A stretch of 64,000 nt of DNA from Bradyrhizobium sp. Ghvi (GCF_900115265.1 NZ_FOVU01000003.1:186001-250000); one strand, 5' to 3'. Shown: positions 19,507 through 28,138, numbered from the stretch's first letter. The notes: generated by a model not told the origin, from the letters alone. Numbers and translations are program-made.

Positions 19507-20481
19507 ATGGTTGATTTGCTCGTCACAAAACTGCACGACGTCCACTTCATGACCATGTTGCTGGCGGCCATCGCCGCCAGCGCCACCGTCTATACGCTGG
19601 TGATGCCGCTGTTTGCCGGCGAGGGCCTCTCCAAGCGGATGAAGGCGGTCGCAAGCGAGCGCGAGCGGATCCGGCAGCGCGAGCGCGAACGCCTCAACAA
19701 GAGCGAGAAGGTCTCGCTGCGCCAGACGCCCAAGCAGCTCGTCTCCAAGGTCGTCGAGGACTTCAACCTGACCAAATGGTTGGCGCAGGAGGCTGCGCGC
19801 GACAAGCTGATCATGGCGGGTTATCGCGGCCAGGCGCCTTACGTCACCTTCCTGTTCGCCCGCATGGTGGCGCCGATCGTGCTGTTCGTCGGCTCTGTGA
19901 TCTACGTGTTCCTGATCGCCCACCTGGATCGGCCGATTCCGATCAAGATCGGAATCTGCGTCGGCGCGGCCTATCTCGGCCTGCAGGCGCCGATGCTGTT
20001 CCTGAAGAACGCGATCTCGAAGCGCCAGCTCTCGATCAAGCGCGCCTTTCCCGACGCGCTCGATCTTCTGCTGATCTGTATCGAATCCGGCATGTCGGTC
20101 GAAATGGCGTTCCGCAAGGTCGCAACCGAAATCGTCGGCCAGTCGATCGCGCTGTCGGAAGAGTTCACCCTGACGACCGCCGAGCTGTCCTATTTGCAGG
20201 ACCGCAAGGTTGCGTACGAAAACCTGGCGAAACGCACCGGGCTCGAGGGCGTCAAGTCGGTGTGTCTGGCGCTTCAGCAGGCGGAACGCTACGGCACCCC
20301 GCTCGGCCAATCGCTGCGCGTGATGGCGCAGGAAAATCGCGACATGCGCATGAACGAGGCCGAGAAGAAGGCCGCCGCGCTGCCGCCGAAGCTGACCGTG
20401 CCGATGATCCTGTTCTTCCTGCCGGTGCTGTTCGTCGTTATTCTCGGCCCGACCGGCATCAAGATCTCCGAGCTGCACTGA
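19507..20481 (+). CDS. tadC: Tad pilus inner-membrane platform protein TadC
   Basis: 324 residues, a T2SSF-family protein with FPDALDLLLICIESGMSVEM and LALQQAERYGTPLGQSLRVM between membrane segments, ending LPVLFVVILGPTGIKISELH. It follows tadB by 9 bp. It is the last plus-strand gene of the locus; the minor pilin genes tadE, tadF and tadG are not in this window. Confidence 0.92.
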   Translation: MVDLLVTKLHDVHFMTMLLAAIAASATVYTLVMPLFAGEGLSKRMKAVASERERIRQRERERLNKSEKVSLRQTPKQLVSKVVEDFNLTKWLAQEAARDKLIMAGYRGQAPYVTFLFARMVAPIVLFVGSVIYVFLIAHLDRPIPIKIGICVGAAYLGLQAPMLFLKNAISKRQLSIKRAFPDALDLLLICIESGMSVEMAFRKVATEIVGQSIALSEEFTLTTAELSYLQDRKVAYENLAKRTGLEGVKSVCLALQQAERYGTPLGQSLRVMAQENRDMRMNEAEKKAAALPPKLTVPMILFFLPVLFVVILGPTGIKISELH

Positions 20482-20496
20482 CGCGGACCAAAAAAC

Positions 20497-20521
20497 GCGA
20501 AAACAACCCCATGCACAGTAG
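20497..20521 (+). repeat. Short dispersed motif, copy 1 (after tadC)
   Basis: A 25-bp block GCGAAAACAACCCCATGCAC-AGTAG 16 bp past the tadC stop; 24 of 25 positions match the copy after metH at 48124. Here it is followed by a separate short inverted repeat (TAGCCGGC, CATC, GCCGGC) at about 20519-20534. Both copies follow the 3' end of a plus-strand gene. Confidence 0.7.
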
Positions 20522-20610
20522 CCGGCCATCGCCGGCGCTATGCCATGCGGATCGCGATAAGCCTTCGCAGTGTCGGACAAATTTCGCCTGATCGCGCCAA
20601 AGGCGGCAGA

Positions 20611-21423
20611 TCAGTCGGATTGGCTGAGCGAGGCGACCGGCGTGCGCTTCAACGCGCCGCGAGGACCATCGCTGCGGCTCAGCATGTCCTTGAGATAGGC
20701 GACATTGGCCGCGGCCTGGTCCGGTGGCAGGTCCGCCTTCACGATGGCCTCGGCCTCCGCGAAGCGGCCCTGAAGGCCGACCACCAGGCCGAGATTCTGC
20801 CGCACCCGCGAGCTCGCACGCGGCGAAGCGTAGGCCTGCCGCAGCACCTCTTCCGCCTTGGGCAGATTCCGCGACAGCATGTAGGACAAGCCGAGATTGG
20901 ACAGCACGCCGGGATCTTCAGGCGCGATCTTCAGTGCACTCGCATAATAGGCGCGCGCCTCGTCGTGGCGGCCCATCTGGTCGAGACAGGTGCCCTGCAC
21001 CGAGAGCAGGCGCCAGTCGGGATTGTCGGGCGAATGCGCCTTCGACAAGACGTCGAAGGCCTGCTGGAAATTGCCGTTGTCTGCGAGCGCGCGGCCGTAA
21101 AGGGCCAAGAGCGGCTTGTTGCCGGGATTGGCGATGGTCGCCTGTTCGAGCACGGCGGCGGCCTGGGCGCGCTGGCCATTGGCCCGCAAAGCCTGACCAT
21201 AGGCCAGCGCCGCGTCCGCGTCCTTGGGATTGGCGCGATAGCGTTCGCCATAGGCCTCGACCGCACGCGCAGGATCGGCCGGCGCGGCTTCCGCCTTCGG
21301 CCCGATCGAGCCGGTGACGTCGGACAGTTTTGACATTGCGGTGCAGCCGCCGAGGCTCGCGGCCACCAGAGCAATCAGCGAGGCGGAGGCAAGAAGCCGG
21401 GCAGGACGGAACCGTTGACGCAT
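20611..21423 (-). CDS. tadD: TPR-repeat lipoprotein, TadD-like
   Basis: 270 residues with a lipoprotein signal (lipobox LGGC in AASLGGCTAMS), then tetratricopeptide repeats from about residue 60, for example DADAALAYGQALRANGQRAQ and APEDPGVLSNLGLSYMLSRN. TadD-type lipoproteins assist secretin assembly in Tad systems. It is convergent with tadC, so it is probably transcribed on its own. Assignment to the Tad system rests on location and structure. Confidence 0.82.
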   Translation of the reverse strand: MRQRFRPARLLASASLIALVAASLGGCTAMSKLSDVTGSIGPKAEAAPADPARAVEAYGERYRANPKDADAALAYGQALRANGQRAQAAAVLEQATIANPGNKPLLALYGRALADNGNFQQAFDVLSKAHSPDNPDWRLLSVQGTCLDQMGRHDEARAYYASALKIAPEDPGVLSNLGLSYMLSRNLPKAEEVLRQAYASPRASSRVRQNLGLVVGLQGRFAEAEAIVKADLPPDQAAANVAYLKDMLSRSDGPRGALKRTPVASLSQSD

Positions 21424-21494
21424 GACGCTTTGACTCTCGAGCCTGATGATCGAGCCGAACGCGCCAGCAATAGACTGTTAACCCTAATGGCCGG

Positions 21495-23003
21495 TTAACG
21501 CCGCGAACAGCCGCCTTGCGGCGGCATCGCCCCGCCCAGGCCGAGATCGAGGCCGAGCAGCTTCACCTCCTCGTTCAGGTCCCGCAGCAATTGCAACCGC
21601 TGTTGCTCCCTCAACTGAATATCGGCGGCCTCGCGGGGCAGCATCGGCCACCGGCGCGAGAGGTCGTCACGACTGACGAGGCGATCGGCGCGGAGTTCGT
21701 CGAGCGTGGCATGGTCGATGCCGAGCATGTCGGCTGATTGTCCGATGAGCCGCTGGAGCAGCGCCCTCGCCTCTGCCAGCGCCGCGGCATCGCCCCCCTG
21801 CGCGGACCTTGCGAGCTTGCCGTCGAGATCGGCCCAGGCATGGGACGTGACGAGATAGGTGTAGAGCAGGTCCGTCCAATCCTGCCTGCAGCCATCGTAG
21901 AACGCAGGACGCGACAGCAGCCGCCGGACCAGCCCCAGCACCTGGTCCCGCGACAGCGACGCGGATGAGGCGATCTCGATCGCCGACCGGACGGCGGGAT
22001 CGCGGGACAGGTCTCGCCCCGCCGGAAGGCAGATGAGCCCCTCCGGCAGATTCGAATCGAGCGGCCTGAAGCCGGCATCGTCGCGCTGCCGCGAATAGCG
22101 GGCGATTGCGAACCGGTACTCGGCCTGCTCAGCACCGGACGTGGGACCAAAATGGATGATGTTGAAGCCGGCGTCGTCGCCGCCATGCCCGGTGGAGGAC
22201 GGACAGGACAGCACATAGATCGTGCGCCAGAAATCCTCGCCGCCGCTCCACGTCGCACGTGGATCAGGAATCGAATAGCGACTGAGCCCCTCGACATGGC
22301 GATGCCCGTGTAGAATCAGGGTGACGTTGAGCGAGGTCGCCGCTTCGAGCAAGGTCGCGGGCGCGGCGAGATACATCAACGGCTCGTCCGGAACGCCGAG
22401 AAACCGCTTCCCCTCGCCGGTCGCCTGCGGCAGCGGATGGTGGTGCAGCGCGAGCACACGCACCAACTTCTCTGCGGGCTCGGAATAGCCGGCGCGACCA
22501 GCCGAGCCGATGCTGCCTGCAAGCTCTACGCTCAACCGGGCGGACTGCGCGACCATCGCTTGATAGGTCCGTTCGTCGCCGTTGCCCCCGGCAAGCGCCG
22601 TGAGGCTTGCGTTGTTTGAGTCGAGCAGCACCAGGTCGAGACCCGCCTGGCGGTAATAGACGCTCTTCGAGGTCCGCGGCAGGCGCAGATAGTCATAGGC
22701 GTCGTGGCGGCCGCCGCGCTGGCTCGGACGCTTGAGGTCGTGATTACCGGCGACAGCCTGGATGTCGGTGAATAGTCCCGTCTGCCTGAGAGCGGCGATG
22801 ACCGCGAGTGCTTCGTCGAGCGCAGACGGAGTCGGATCGTTCACGATGTCGCCCGTGATCAGCAGGATGCGGTCTGGCACCTCAGCGAAGGCCGCCATCC
22901 GCTCGCGCAGAGCAACGGTGAGCCTGTCGATCGTTGCAAGCAGCCGGCCTGACCCGTCCAGATGCAGGTCGGAGATCTGCGCAATGACAAACGATCTATC
23001 CAT
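21495..23003 (-). CDS. Metallophosphoesterase with an uncharacterised C-terminal domain
   Basis: From MDRSFVIAQISDLHLDGSGR it has 502 residues. Calcineurin-like metal motifs appear in order: DLH (11-13), GDIVND, AGNHD, LHHHP and LHGHRHVEG, covering roughly residues 1-270. The remaining 230 residues are helical, contain FYDGCRQDWTDLLYTYLVTS, and match nothing I recognise; they end in a Leu/Gln-rich helix and a Cys tail. The frame extends 20 codons upstream without a better start. It probably hydrolyses a phosphodiester or nucleotide; the substrate is unknown. It stands alone between tadD and a small membrane protein. Confidence 0.8.
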   Translation of the reverse strand: MDRSFVIAQISDLHLDGSGRLLATIDRLTVALRERMAAFAEVPDRILLITGDIVNDPTPSALDEALAVIAALRQTGLFTDIQAVAGNHDLKRPSQRGGRHDAYDYLRLPRTSKSVYYRQAGLDLVLLDSNNASLTALAGGNGDERTYQAMVAQSARLSVELAGSIGSAGRAGYSEPAEKLVRVLALHHHPLPQATGEGKRFLGVPDEPLMYLAAPATLLEAATSLNVTLILHGHRHVEGLSRYSIPDPRATWSGGEDFWRTIYVLSCPSSTGHGGDDAGFNIIHFGPTSGAEQAEYRFAIARYSRQRDDAGFRPLDSNLPEGLICLPAGRDLSRDPAVRSAIEIASSASLSRDQVLGLVRRLLSRPAFYDGCRQDWTDLLYTYLVTSHAWADLDGKLARSAQGGDAAALAEARALLQRLIGQSADMLGIDHATLDELRADRLVSRDDLSRRWPMLPREAADIQLREQQRLQLLRDLNEEVKLLGLDLGLGGAMPPQGGCSRR

Positions 23004-23207
23004 TTTGCGCCGCTCATTGCGAATGCTGCGTCGCCCAAACGATTGAGAGAAGGCCTTCGACACGTGCAGAGACGCGCCTTACAACTCAAAATATTCGACA
23101 ATAATGCCACAACCGCAACGCTAGTAAAGCCCTGCGGCCGCGCACGCGTCAACCGCAGTTCTCAAACGATATGCGAGCGCGGCCGCAGATGGTTTCAAGG
23201 AGCCCGA

Positions 23208-23411
23208 TCAATATTCGATGGCGAGACGCTTGCGGATTTCGTCGATGCGCTTGTCGAGTGCGTCGAAGCGCGCGTGGACCGAACGGTCGTGCAGATAGAA
23301 GACGTAGCCGCCGGCAAGGAAGGCGAAGACCCAGTGGTGATGCTCGACATAGCCAAAGACGACCTCGATGGCCTGGCCGATGAATGTGACCACGCTCCAC
23401 ACAAATTCCAT
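23208..23411 (-). CDS. Small membrane protein, unknown function
   Basis: 67 residues starting MEFVWSVVTFIGQAIEVVFG, one or two membrane segments (VFAFLAGGYVFYLHD), then a charged amphipathic end, FDALDKRIDEIRKRLAIEY. GGGAGGAG sits 6 bp before the ATG, a very strong ribosome site, which decides this start over the long upstream frame. No family recognised. It lies between the phosphoesterase and the divergent aminopeptidase. Confidence 0.7.
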   Translation of the reverse strand: MEFVWSVVTFIGQAIEVVFGYVEHHHWVFAFLAGGYVFYLHDRSVHARFDALDKRIDEIRKRLAIEY

Positions 23412-23601
23412 TGCGACTCCTCCCGGCACGCTTCGTCGTCCGTCACCGGCGCCCTCTGCCCACCGGTTCGACCGCCGCCGGAACCTAGCATGACAGCTTC
23501 CCTGCGAGTAGCGGCTCGCTGAAGGGTGACTGCAAAGCCGATTGCGGCCACGGCAAAACTCTGCGAAGTCTCCTCCACCGAATGACCTTGCGGACCTGCC
23601 A

Positions 23602-24975
23602 ATGCCTTCCGTGTTCGAGACGTCCTCGACTGCCACCCCGATCACCTTCGTCACCAAATCGAGCTGGGATTCCGTGCGCGAGACGCTGACGCCGCCGCAA
23701 CGCCAGTTCGCCATTGCGAGCGCCTACACCGCCAAGCCGGGCAGCTATCTGGCACTCCCCGCGCCGGATGGCACGATCGCGCAAGTGCTGTTCGGCCTCG
23801 ATGACGACGGCGCCCGATCGCGCGATTCGTTCAGGCCGGGCGCCCTGCCGGGCCTGCTGCCGCCGGGCACCTATCGCTTTGCCAATGCACCGCACGATGC
23901 ACGACTGGCGGCGCTTGCCTTCGCGCTCGGCAGCTACCGCTTCGCCCGCTACCGCAAGGTCGACAGGCCCGATGTCCGGCTGGTGCCGCCTGACGGCGTC
24001 GATCCCGCCGAGATCAACCGCATGGCCGATGCCGCGATGCTGGCGCGCGATCTCATCAACACGCCCTCCAACGACATGGGGCCGGAGGAATTGGCGGCCG
24101 CTGCGCAAGAGCTCGCGGCCGAATTCGGCGCCAGCTATGCCTGCACCATCGGCGAGGAGCTGGAGACGAACTTTCCCCTGATCCACGCCGTCGGCATGGC
24201 CTCCAGCCGCGCGCCGCGGCTGATCGACATCGGTTGGGGCGATCCTGATCATCCCAAGGTGACGCTGGTCGGCAAGGGCGTCTGCTTCGACACCGGCGGG
24301 CTCGATCTGAAGCCGTCGAGCGGCATGCTGATCATGAAGAAGGACATGGGCGGCGCGGCCAACGTGCTGGCACTGGCGCGCATGGTGATGGATGCGAAGC
24401 TGAAGGTGCGACTGCGCGTGCTGATTCCGGCGGTGGAGAACGCCGTTGCCGGCAATGCCTTCCGCCCCCTCGACATCTTCACGTCGCGCAAGGGCATCAC
24501 GGTCGAGATCGGCAATACGGATGCGGAAGGACGGCTGGTGCTCGCCGACGCGCTGGCCCTGGCCGATGAGGAGAAGCCCGAGCTGCTGATCGATCTGGGG
24601 ACGCTGACGGGCGCTGCGCGCGTTGCGCTCGGGCCGGATTTGCCGCCTTTTTACACCCATGATGAGACGCTGGCCGCCGACGTCGCGCGCTGCGCGGTGC
24701 AGGAGAACGATCCGTTGTGGCGCATGCCGCTGTGGCCGCCTTACGATGCGTGGCTGGATTCCAAGACGGCCACCATCACCAACGCACCATCAGGCGGCTT
24801 TGCCGGCTCGATCACCTGCGCGCTGTTCCTGCAGCGCTTCGTCGAGCAGGCCAAGAGCTGGCTTCACGTGGATATTTATGGCTGGACGCCGTCGGCGAAG
24901 CCCGCGCGGCCCGAGGGCGGCGAGTGCCAGGCCGCGCGCGCCATCTACAAGGTGCTGAGCGAGCGCTATGCGTAA
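23602..24975 (+). CDS. Leucyl aminopeptidase family protein (M17)
   Basis: 457 residues from MPSVFETSSTATPITFVTKS. The catalytic half carries GKGVCFDTGGLDLKPSSGML, KKDMGGAANVLALA and the M17 signature NTDAEGRLVLADAL, with two-metal ligands and the catalytic Lys and Arg in place. It removes N-terminal residues from peptides in the cytoplasm. The N-terminal domain is divergent from E. coli PepA, as in the PepB-like branch. The stop overlaps the next gene by 8 bp, so the pair is translationally coupled. Confidence 0.9.
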   Translation: MPSVFETSSTATPITFVTKSSWDSVRETLTPPQRQFAIASAYTAKPGSYLALPAPDGTIAQVLFGLDDDGARSRDSFRPGALPGLLPPGTYRFANAPHDARLAALAFALGSYRFARYRKVDRPDVRLVPPDGVDPAEINRMADAAMLARDLINTPSNDMGPEELAAAAQELAAEFGASYACTIGEELETNFPLIHAVGMASSRAPRLIDIGWGDPDHPKVTLVGKGVCFDTGGLDLKPSSGMLIMKKDMGGAANVLALARMVMDAKLKVRLRVLIPAVENAVAGNAFRPLDIFTSRKGITVEIGNTDAEGRLVLADALALADEEKPELLIDLGTLTGAARVALGPDLPPFYTHDETLAADVARCAVQENDPLWRMPLWPPYDAWLDSKTATITNAPSGGFAGSITCALFLQRFVEQAKSWLHVDIYGWTPSAKPARPEGGECQAARAIYKVLSERYA

Positions 24976-25822
24976 TCCCCATTACAATCCGCGGCTGTGG
25001 CCGGCGCGCGGCGACATCGCCGCAAAATATCTCGAAGGCCAAGTGCCGGCGGATCGCTATGTCACCGGCGAGGAGTTTGAGATCATCGAGGCGATCGCGC
25101 CGATGCGCGAGCAGCCGTCATCGAACGCGATGCTGATGACAGAGGCTCTGCGCGGCGAACGCGTCACCATCTACGACCGCAATGGCGAAGGCTGGGCCTG
25201 GGGCCAGCTCGCCAGCGATGGTTATGTCGGTTGGCTGCCCGACGCCGCGCTCGTGAAGCCCGCGGCGGCGCCGACACACAAGGTGAGTGCGCTGCGGACG
25301 CTCGTCTTTCCCGGCCCCTCGATCAAGCTGCCACCGGCCGACGCACTGGTGCTGGGATCGAAGCTCACGATTGTGCGCGAGGACGGCCCTTTCGCGGTCA
25401 CGCGCGACGGCGCGTTCCTGCCGAAGGCTCATCTCGTCCCGCTCGACTCTCGCGAGCCGGACTTCGTCGCAGTCGCCGAACGCTTCGTCGGCACGCCCTA
25501 TCTGTGGGGCGGCAAGAGCAGTCTCGGCATTGATTGTTCGGGCCTCGTGCAGGTCGCGTTGACGGCCGCCGGCATCGGCTGCCTGCGCGACAGCGACATG
25601 CAGCAGGCCGGCATCGGCCGCGCGCTGGAGCCGCATGAGCGAAGCAGCTTACAGCGCGGCGATCTGATCTTCTGGAAGGGCCACGTCGCCATCGCGCGCG
25701 ATAGCAGCACGATGGTCCATGCCAACGCACATCACATGGCCACGGTAATCGAGCCGATCGAACCGGCGATTGCGCGGATCAAACAGACCGGAAGCGACGT
25801 TGTCGCGATCAAGCGGCTGTAG
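24968..25822 (+). CDS. NlpC/P60 family peptidase with SH3-like domains
   Basis: 284 residues. N-terminal SH3-like region (MREQPSSNAMLMTEALRGER, GEGWAWGQLASDGYVGWLPD), then an NlpC/P60 catalytic domain: FVGTPYLWGGKSSLGIDCSG with the catalytic Cys, GDLIFWKGHVAI with the His, and an ANAHHMATVI end. There is no obvious signal peptide, so it may act on cytoplasmic or recycled muropeptides, like YkfC-type dipeptidyl peptidases. Coupling to an aminopeptidase supports a role in murein peptide recycling (inference). Confidence 0.88.
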   Translation: MRNPHYNPRLWPARGDIAAKYLEGQVPADRYVTGEEFEIIEAIAPMREQPSSNAMLMTEALRGERVTIYDRNGEGWAWGQLASDGYVGWLPDAALVKPAAAPTHKVSALRTLVFPGPSIKLPPADALVLGSKLTIVREDGPFAVTRDGAFLPKAHLVPLDSREPDFVAVAERFVGTPYLWGGKSSLGIDCSGLVQVALTAAGIGCLRDSDMQQAGIGRALEPHERSSLQRGDLIFWKGHVAIARDSSTMVHANAHHMATVIEPIEPAIARIKQTGSDVVAIKRL

Positions 25823-26313
25823 CGCGCGACGTCGAAAATGCGTTGCGCCTGCTTAGGCTCGGAAGGCGCGTCATTCCCGCCAATTTCGTAGTCTTCACGC
25901 ATCTTGCTGCATCTGGTTCGTCCGAGACAGCCAGCAACACACTGCGGTTGGGATTGCTTGAACCAACTTGATGAGCACCGGCTCATTTTTAACATCCGCG
26001 CTCAAGCCAAAAACGTTGGCTTATCCCAACGAAAGAATGAACCTTGATATCGCTGTGGCGGCGATTCTTACGAAGGTCGGTTTTCCGACAAATAGCAGTC
26101 CACTAAAGCCAAAAGCCACGCATCGCCTATTCCCCATAACAAAATACCTTCGACGTGATTTGTCCATCAGAGTTGGCGTCGATTCGACCAGGCCGCTAGT
26201 TCCCGCTGCATCCCGGTCTTCCGGGCGCCCTAATTGGAGTGAACGAAAGAACCATCCACGGGACGACGCGTTGGCCCGACCATGGGCGCAGACTTAGGGA
26301 CCAAGGAGATACC
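25823..26313. other. Intergenic region with a terminator
   Basis: About 490 bp of lower GC than its flanks. A 109-residue open frame on the plus strand has no ribosome site or recognisable content. Apart from the hairpin at 25971-25990 and the AAGGAG site before the next gene I see nothing. Confidence 0.6.
25971..25990 (+). terminator. Intrinsic terminator downstream of the NlpC/P60 gene
   Basis: ATGAGC, loop ACCG, GCTCAT running into TTTTT. A short stem with a good T-run, 150 bp after the stop codon. Confidence 0.6.
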
Positions 26314-26838
26314 ATGATCAAATTTGCCAAGCTCATCGCAGTACTCGCCATACCAGCATTGCTGATCGCTAGCCCATCGCTCGCTGGTGGCGGCGGTGGT
26401 GGTGGCGGTGGTGGCGGCGGCGGTGGCGGTGGCGGCGGCGGTGGTGGTGGTGGCGGTGGTGGTGGCGGCGGCGCTGGCGGCGGCGGCGGCGCTGGCGGCG
26501 GCGGCGGCGGGGCCGGTGGTGGTGGCGGGGTTGGCGGCGGCGCAGGAGGCGCGGGAGCCGGTCTCGGAGGTGGCATCGGAGGCGGTCATGGCGGAGCCGG
26601 CGGACATGGCGGAGCCGGCGGACATGGCGCTGCGGGTGTCGGGCACGGAGTATCGGGTACGCCGGGCCACACAATGCAGTCGACCTTTGCACCGCACGAG
26701 CGAGGCGCACATCACGGCGCGTCAACCTTCAGCCCGGGACACACGACAACGCCAGGACACGCGATGCAATCGGCGGTTCAAAATCCTCAAGACCGCGGCG
26801 CCAAGCGCGGAGCTTCGAGCTTCGCTCCCAGTCGATAG
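26314..26838 (+). CDS. Secreted poly-glycine protein
   Basis: 174 residues. A signal peptide (MIKFAKLIAVLAIPALLIAS, cleavage near SLA) is followed by 29 consecutive glycines, then Gly blocks broken by single Ala, Val, Ile or Leu. Three GGxGGHG-like units and two related units of about 29 residues follow, each beginning TPGHxMQS and ending GASTFSP or GASSFAP. AAGGAGAT lies 4 bp before the ATG and a strong terminator follows, so it is a real single-gene unit. It is probably an extracellular or envelope structural protein; no function is known to me. Confidence 0.8.
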   Translation: MIKFAKLIAVLAIPALLIASPSLAGGGGGGGGGGGGGGGGGGGGGGGGGGGGGAGGGGGAGGGGGGAGGGGGVGGGAGGAGAGLGGGIGGGHGGAGGHGGAGGHGAAGVGHGVSGTPGHTMQSTFAPHERGAHHGASTFSPGHTTTPGHAMQSAVQNPQDRGAKRGASSFAPSR

Positions 26839-26852
26839 TCGATGTAAGGCTG

Positions 26853-26885
26853 AAAGCCCCGGTCACAAACCGGGGCTTTTTGTTT
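26853..26885 (+). terminator. Intrinsic terminator after the poly-glycine gene
   Basis: AAAGCCCCGG, loop TCACAAA, CCGGGGCTTT followed by TTGTTTT, 14 bp after the stop codon. Confidence 0.92.
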
Positions 26886-27219
26886 TGCAGCCCGTCGCAG
26901 CCCTCCACTTTGCACGCGGAAGGCCGTTTCGTACCACTTGCGAGCCGGATGGAAGAGCTGCGCGAACATCAAAATGCAGCGCATCTGTTTTGCGCTCGGA
27001 AGCCGATATTGAAGCCGCCGGCCCAGGTCTGCTTTGGGCAATTCCGGACGTGCGGGGTTGTTGACCCCGGCCCTAGAGGACAATCGCCTGGTCCTCCCCC
27101 GGAAAACATAAACGTCTGACTGCGCTCGCGTTTAGAGAGCTACCGTTCATAAACATGTACCTTGCAATAACAGGTACCTTGCGATAGTCTCCCCGCATCG
27201 AGCAAACCGTGCGGCCGCG
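26886..27219. other. Intergenic region upstream of padR
   Basis: 334 bp with no credible gene; a 98-residue minus-strand frame crosses the preceding terminator and is rejected. The 3' part carries the PadR-type operator at 27157-27186. Confidence 0.6.
27157..27186 (+). promoter_or_regulatory. Putative PadR operator/promoter
   Basis: GTACCTTGCAATA is repeated as GTACCTTGCGATA 17 bp farther on, and the first repeat also makes an inverted repeat GTACCT-N9-AGGTAC. It lies 34 bp before the padR start. Many PadR regulators with a DUF1700 partner autoregulate through such sites; the binding is inferred. Confidence 0.6.
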
Positions 27220-27546
27220 ATGACCGACTCAACCAATCAGATCCAGCTCAAGAAAGGCGCGCTCGAATTGTGCGTGCTGGCACTGCTGGCGCGCGGCGAA
27301 AGCTATGCCTACGAGATTGCCAGCACGCTCGCTTCGGGCGTCGGCATCGGAGAGGGAACGATCTATCCGCTGATGCGGCGCATGCAGGACGATCGACTGG
27401 TCGAAACCCGCCTTGCCGAATCCAACAGCGGTCCTCCGCGCAAATATTACCGGCTCACCCCGGCCGGCCGCGCGGCCTTTGCGGCGCAGAAGCGCGAATG
27501 GCGCACGTTCACAGATGCCGTCAACCAGTTGCTGGGAGAACGCTGA
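27220..27546 (+). CDS. PadR family transcriptional regulator
   Basis: 108 residues: LKKGALELCVLALLARGESY AYEIA opens the winged-helix domain, and GEGTIYPLMRRMQDDRLVET with PPRKYYRLTPAGRAAF completes it. This is the short PadR-s2 form without a long C-terminal dimer domain. It would repress its own operon through the repeats just upstream. The stop directly abuts the ATG of the DUF1700 gene, the usual partner of this regulator type. Confidence 0.92.
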   Translation: MTDSTNQIQLKKGALELCVLALLARGESYAYEIASTLASGVGIGEGTIYPLMRRMQDDRLVETRLAESNSGPPRKYYRLTPAGRAAFAAQKREWRTFTDAVNQLLGER

Positions 27547-28119
27547 ATGAACCGCGTTGCCTTCTTGACCATCCTCCATGACGGACTAGCCGGGCTCCCG
27601 GCGCGGGAGATCGACGATATCATCGCCGACTACATGTCCTACTTCGACGAGGCCGAGACCTCGGGGCGAAGCGAGGCCGAAGTGGCTGAAGCGCTTGGCG
27701 ACCCCAGGCGGCTCGCGCGCGAGTTGCGCGCCGAGACCGGGCTACGCCAGTGGGAAAATCACCGCAGCCTCGGCAATTCTGCCGCCGCCCTGCTGGCGCT
27801 CGGAGGATTGGCCACGGTCGACGTCCTGTTGCTGCTGCCGCTGCTATTCGCGGTGACGCTGATCATGCTGGTGGTCGGCCTCGTCATCCTCGCGCTCGGC
27901 ATTGTCGGCATCGGATTGCTGCTGAGCCTGCTGAAGGTCGGGCACTTTGCTTCAGTCGCCGCGATGCTGCTGCGCGCGGTGGCGGGCATCGGGTTGATCA
28001 CTGGCAGCGTCGGCGGCGGCGCACTGCTGCTGCTGGCGCTTAACGGCGCGGTGAAGATGCTCGGGAATTACGCCCGGCTGCACTATCGGCTGCTCAAGCC
28101 AGAGCAGGACCCAACCTGA
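27547..28119 (+). CDS. DUF1700 (HAAS-domain) membrane protein
   Basis: 190 residues. The N-terminal part, MNRVAFLTILHDGLAGLPAR EIDDIIADYMSYFDEA, and GRSEAEVAEALGDPRRLARE form the helical HAAS domain. Three or four hydrophobic segments follow (VDVLLLLPLLFAVTLIMLVV, ILALGIVGIGLLLSLLKVGH). Such proteins accompany PadR regulators and are thought to sense the envelope. It starts immediately after the padR stop. Confidence 0.9.
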   Translation: MNRVAFLTILHDGLAGLPAREIDDIIADYMSYFDEAETSGRSEAEVAEALGDPRRLARELRAETGLRQWENHRSLGNSAAALLALGGLATVDVLLLLPLLFAVTLIMLVVGLVILALGIVGIGLLLSLLKVGHFASVAAMLLRAVAGIGLITGSVGGGALLLLALNGAVKMLGNYARLHYRLLKPEQDPT

Positions 28120-28138
28120 CGCCTATCGGAGGTTCGCC

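Noticed and set aside
18604..20580. A 658-codon minus-strand open frame across tadB and tadC
   Set aside because: Antisense to two well-supported genes; composition is Asp/Arg/His-rich as in other shadows.
25968..26297. A 109-codon plus-strand frame before the poly-glycine gene
   Set aside because: It begins within a terminator hairpin and has no recognisable content.
26390..26560. Possible CRISPR or satellite array
   Set aside because: The repetition is GGT/GGC glycine coding within a real gene, not spaced repeats.
26787..27083. A 98-codon minus-strand frame after the poly-glycine gene
   Set aside because: It runs through a strong terminator and has no ribosome site or protein-like pattern.
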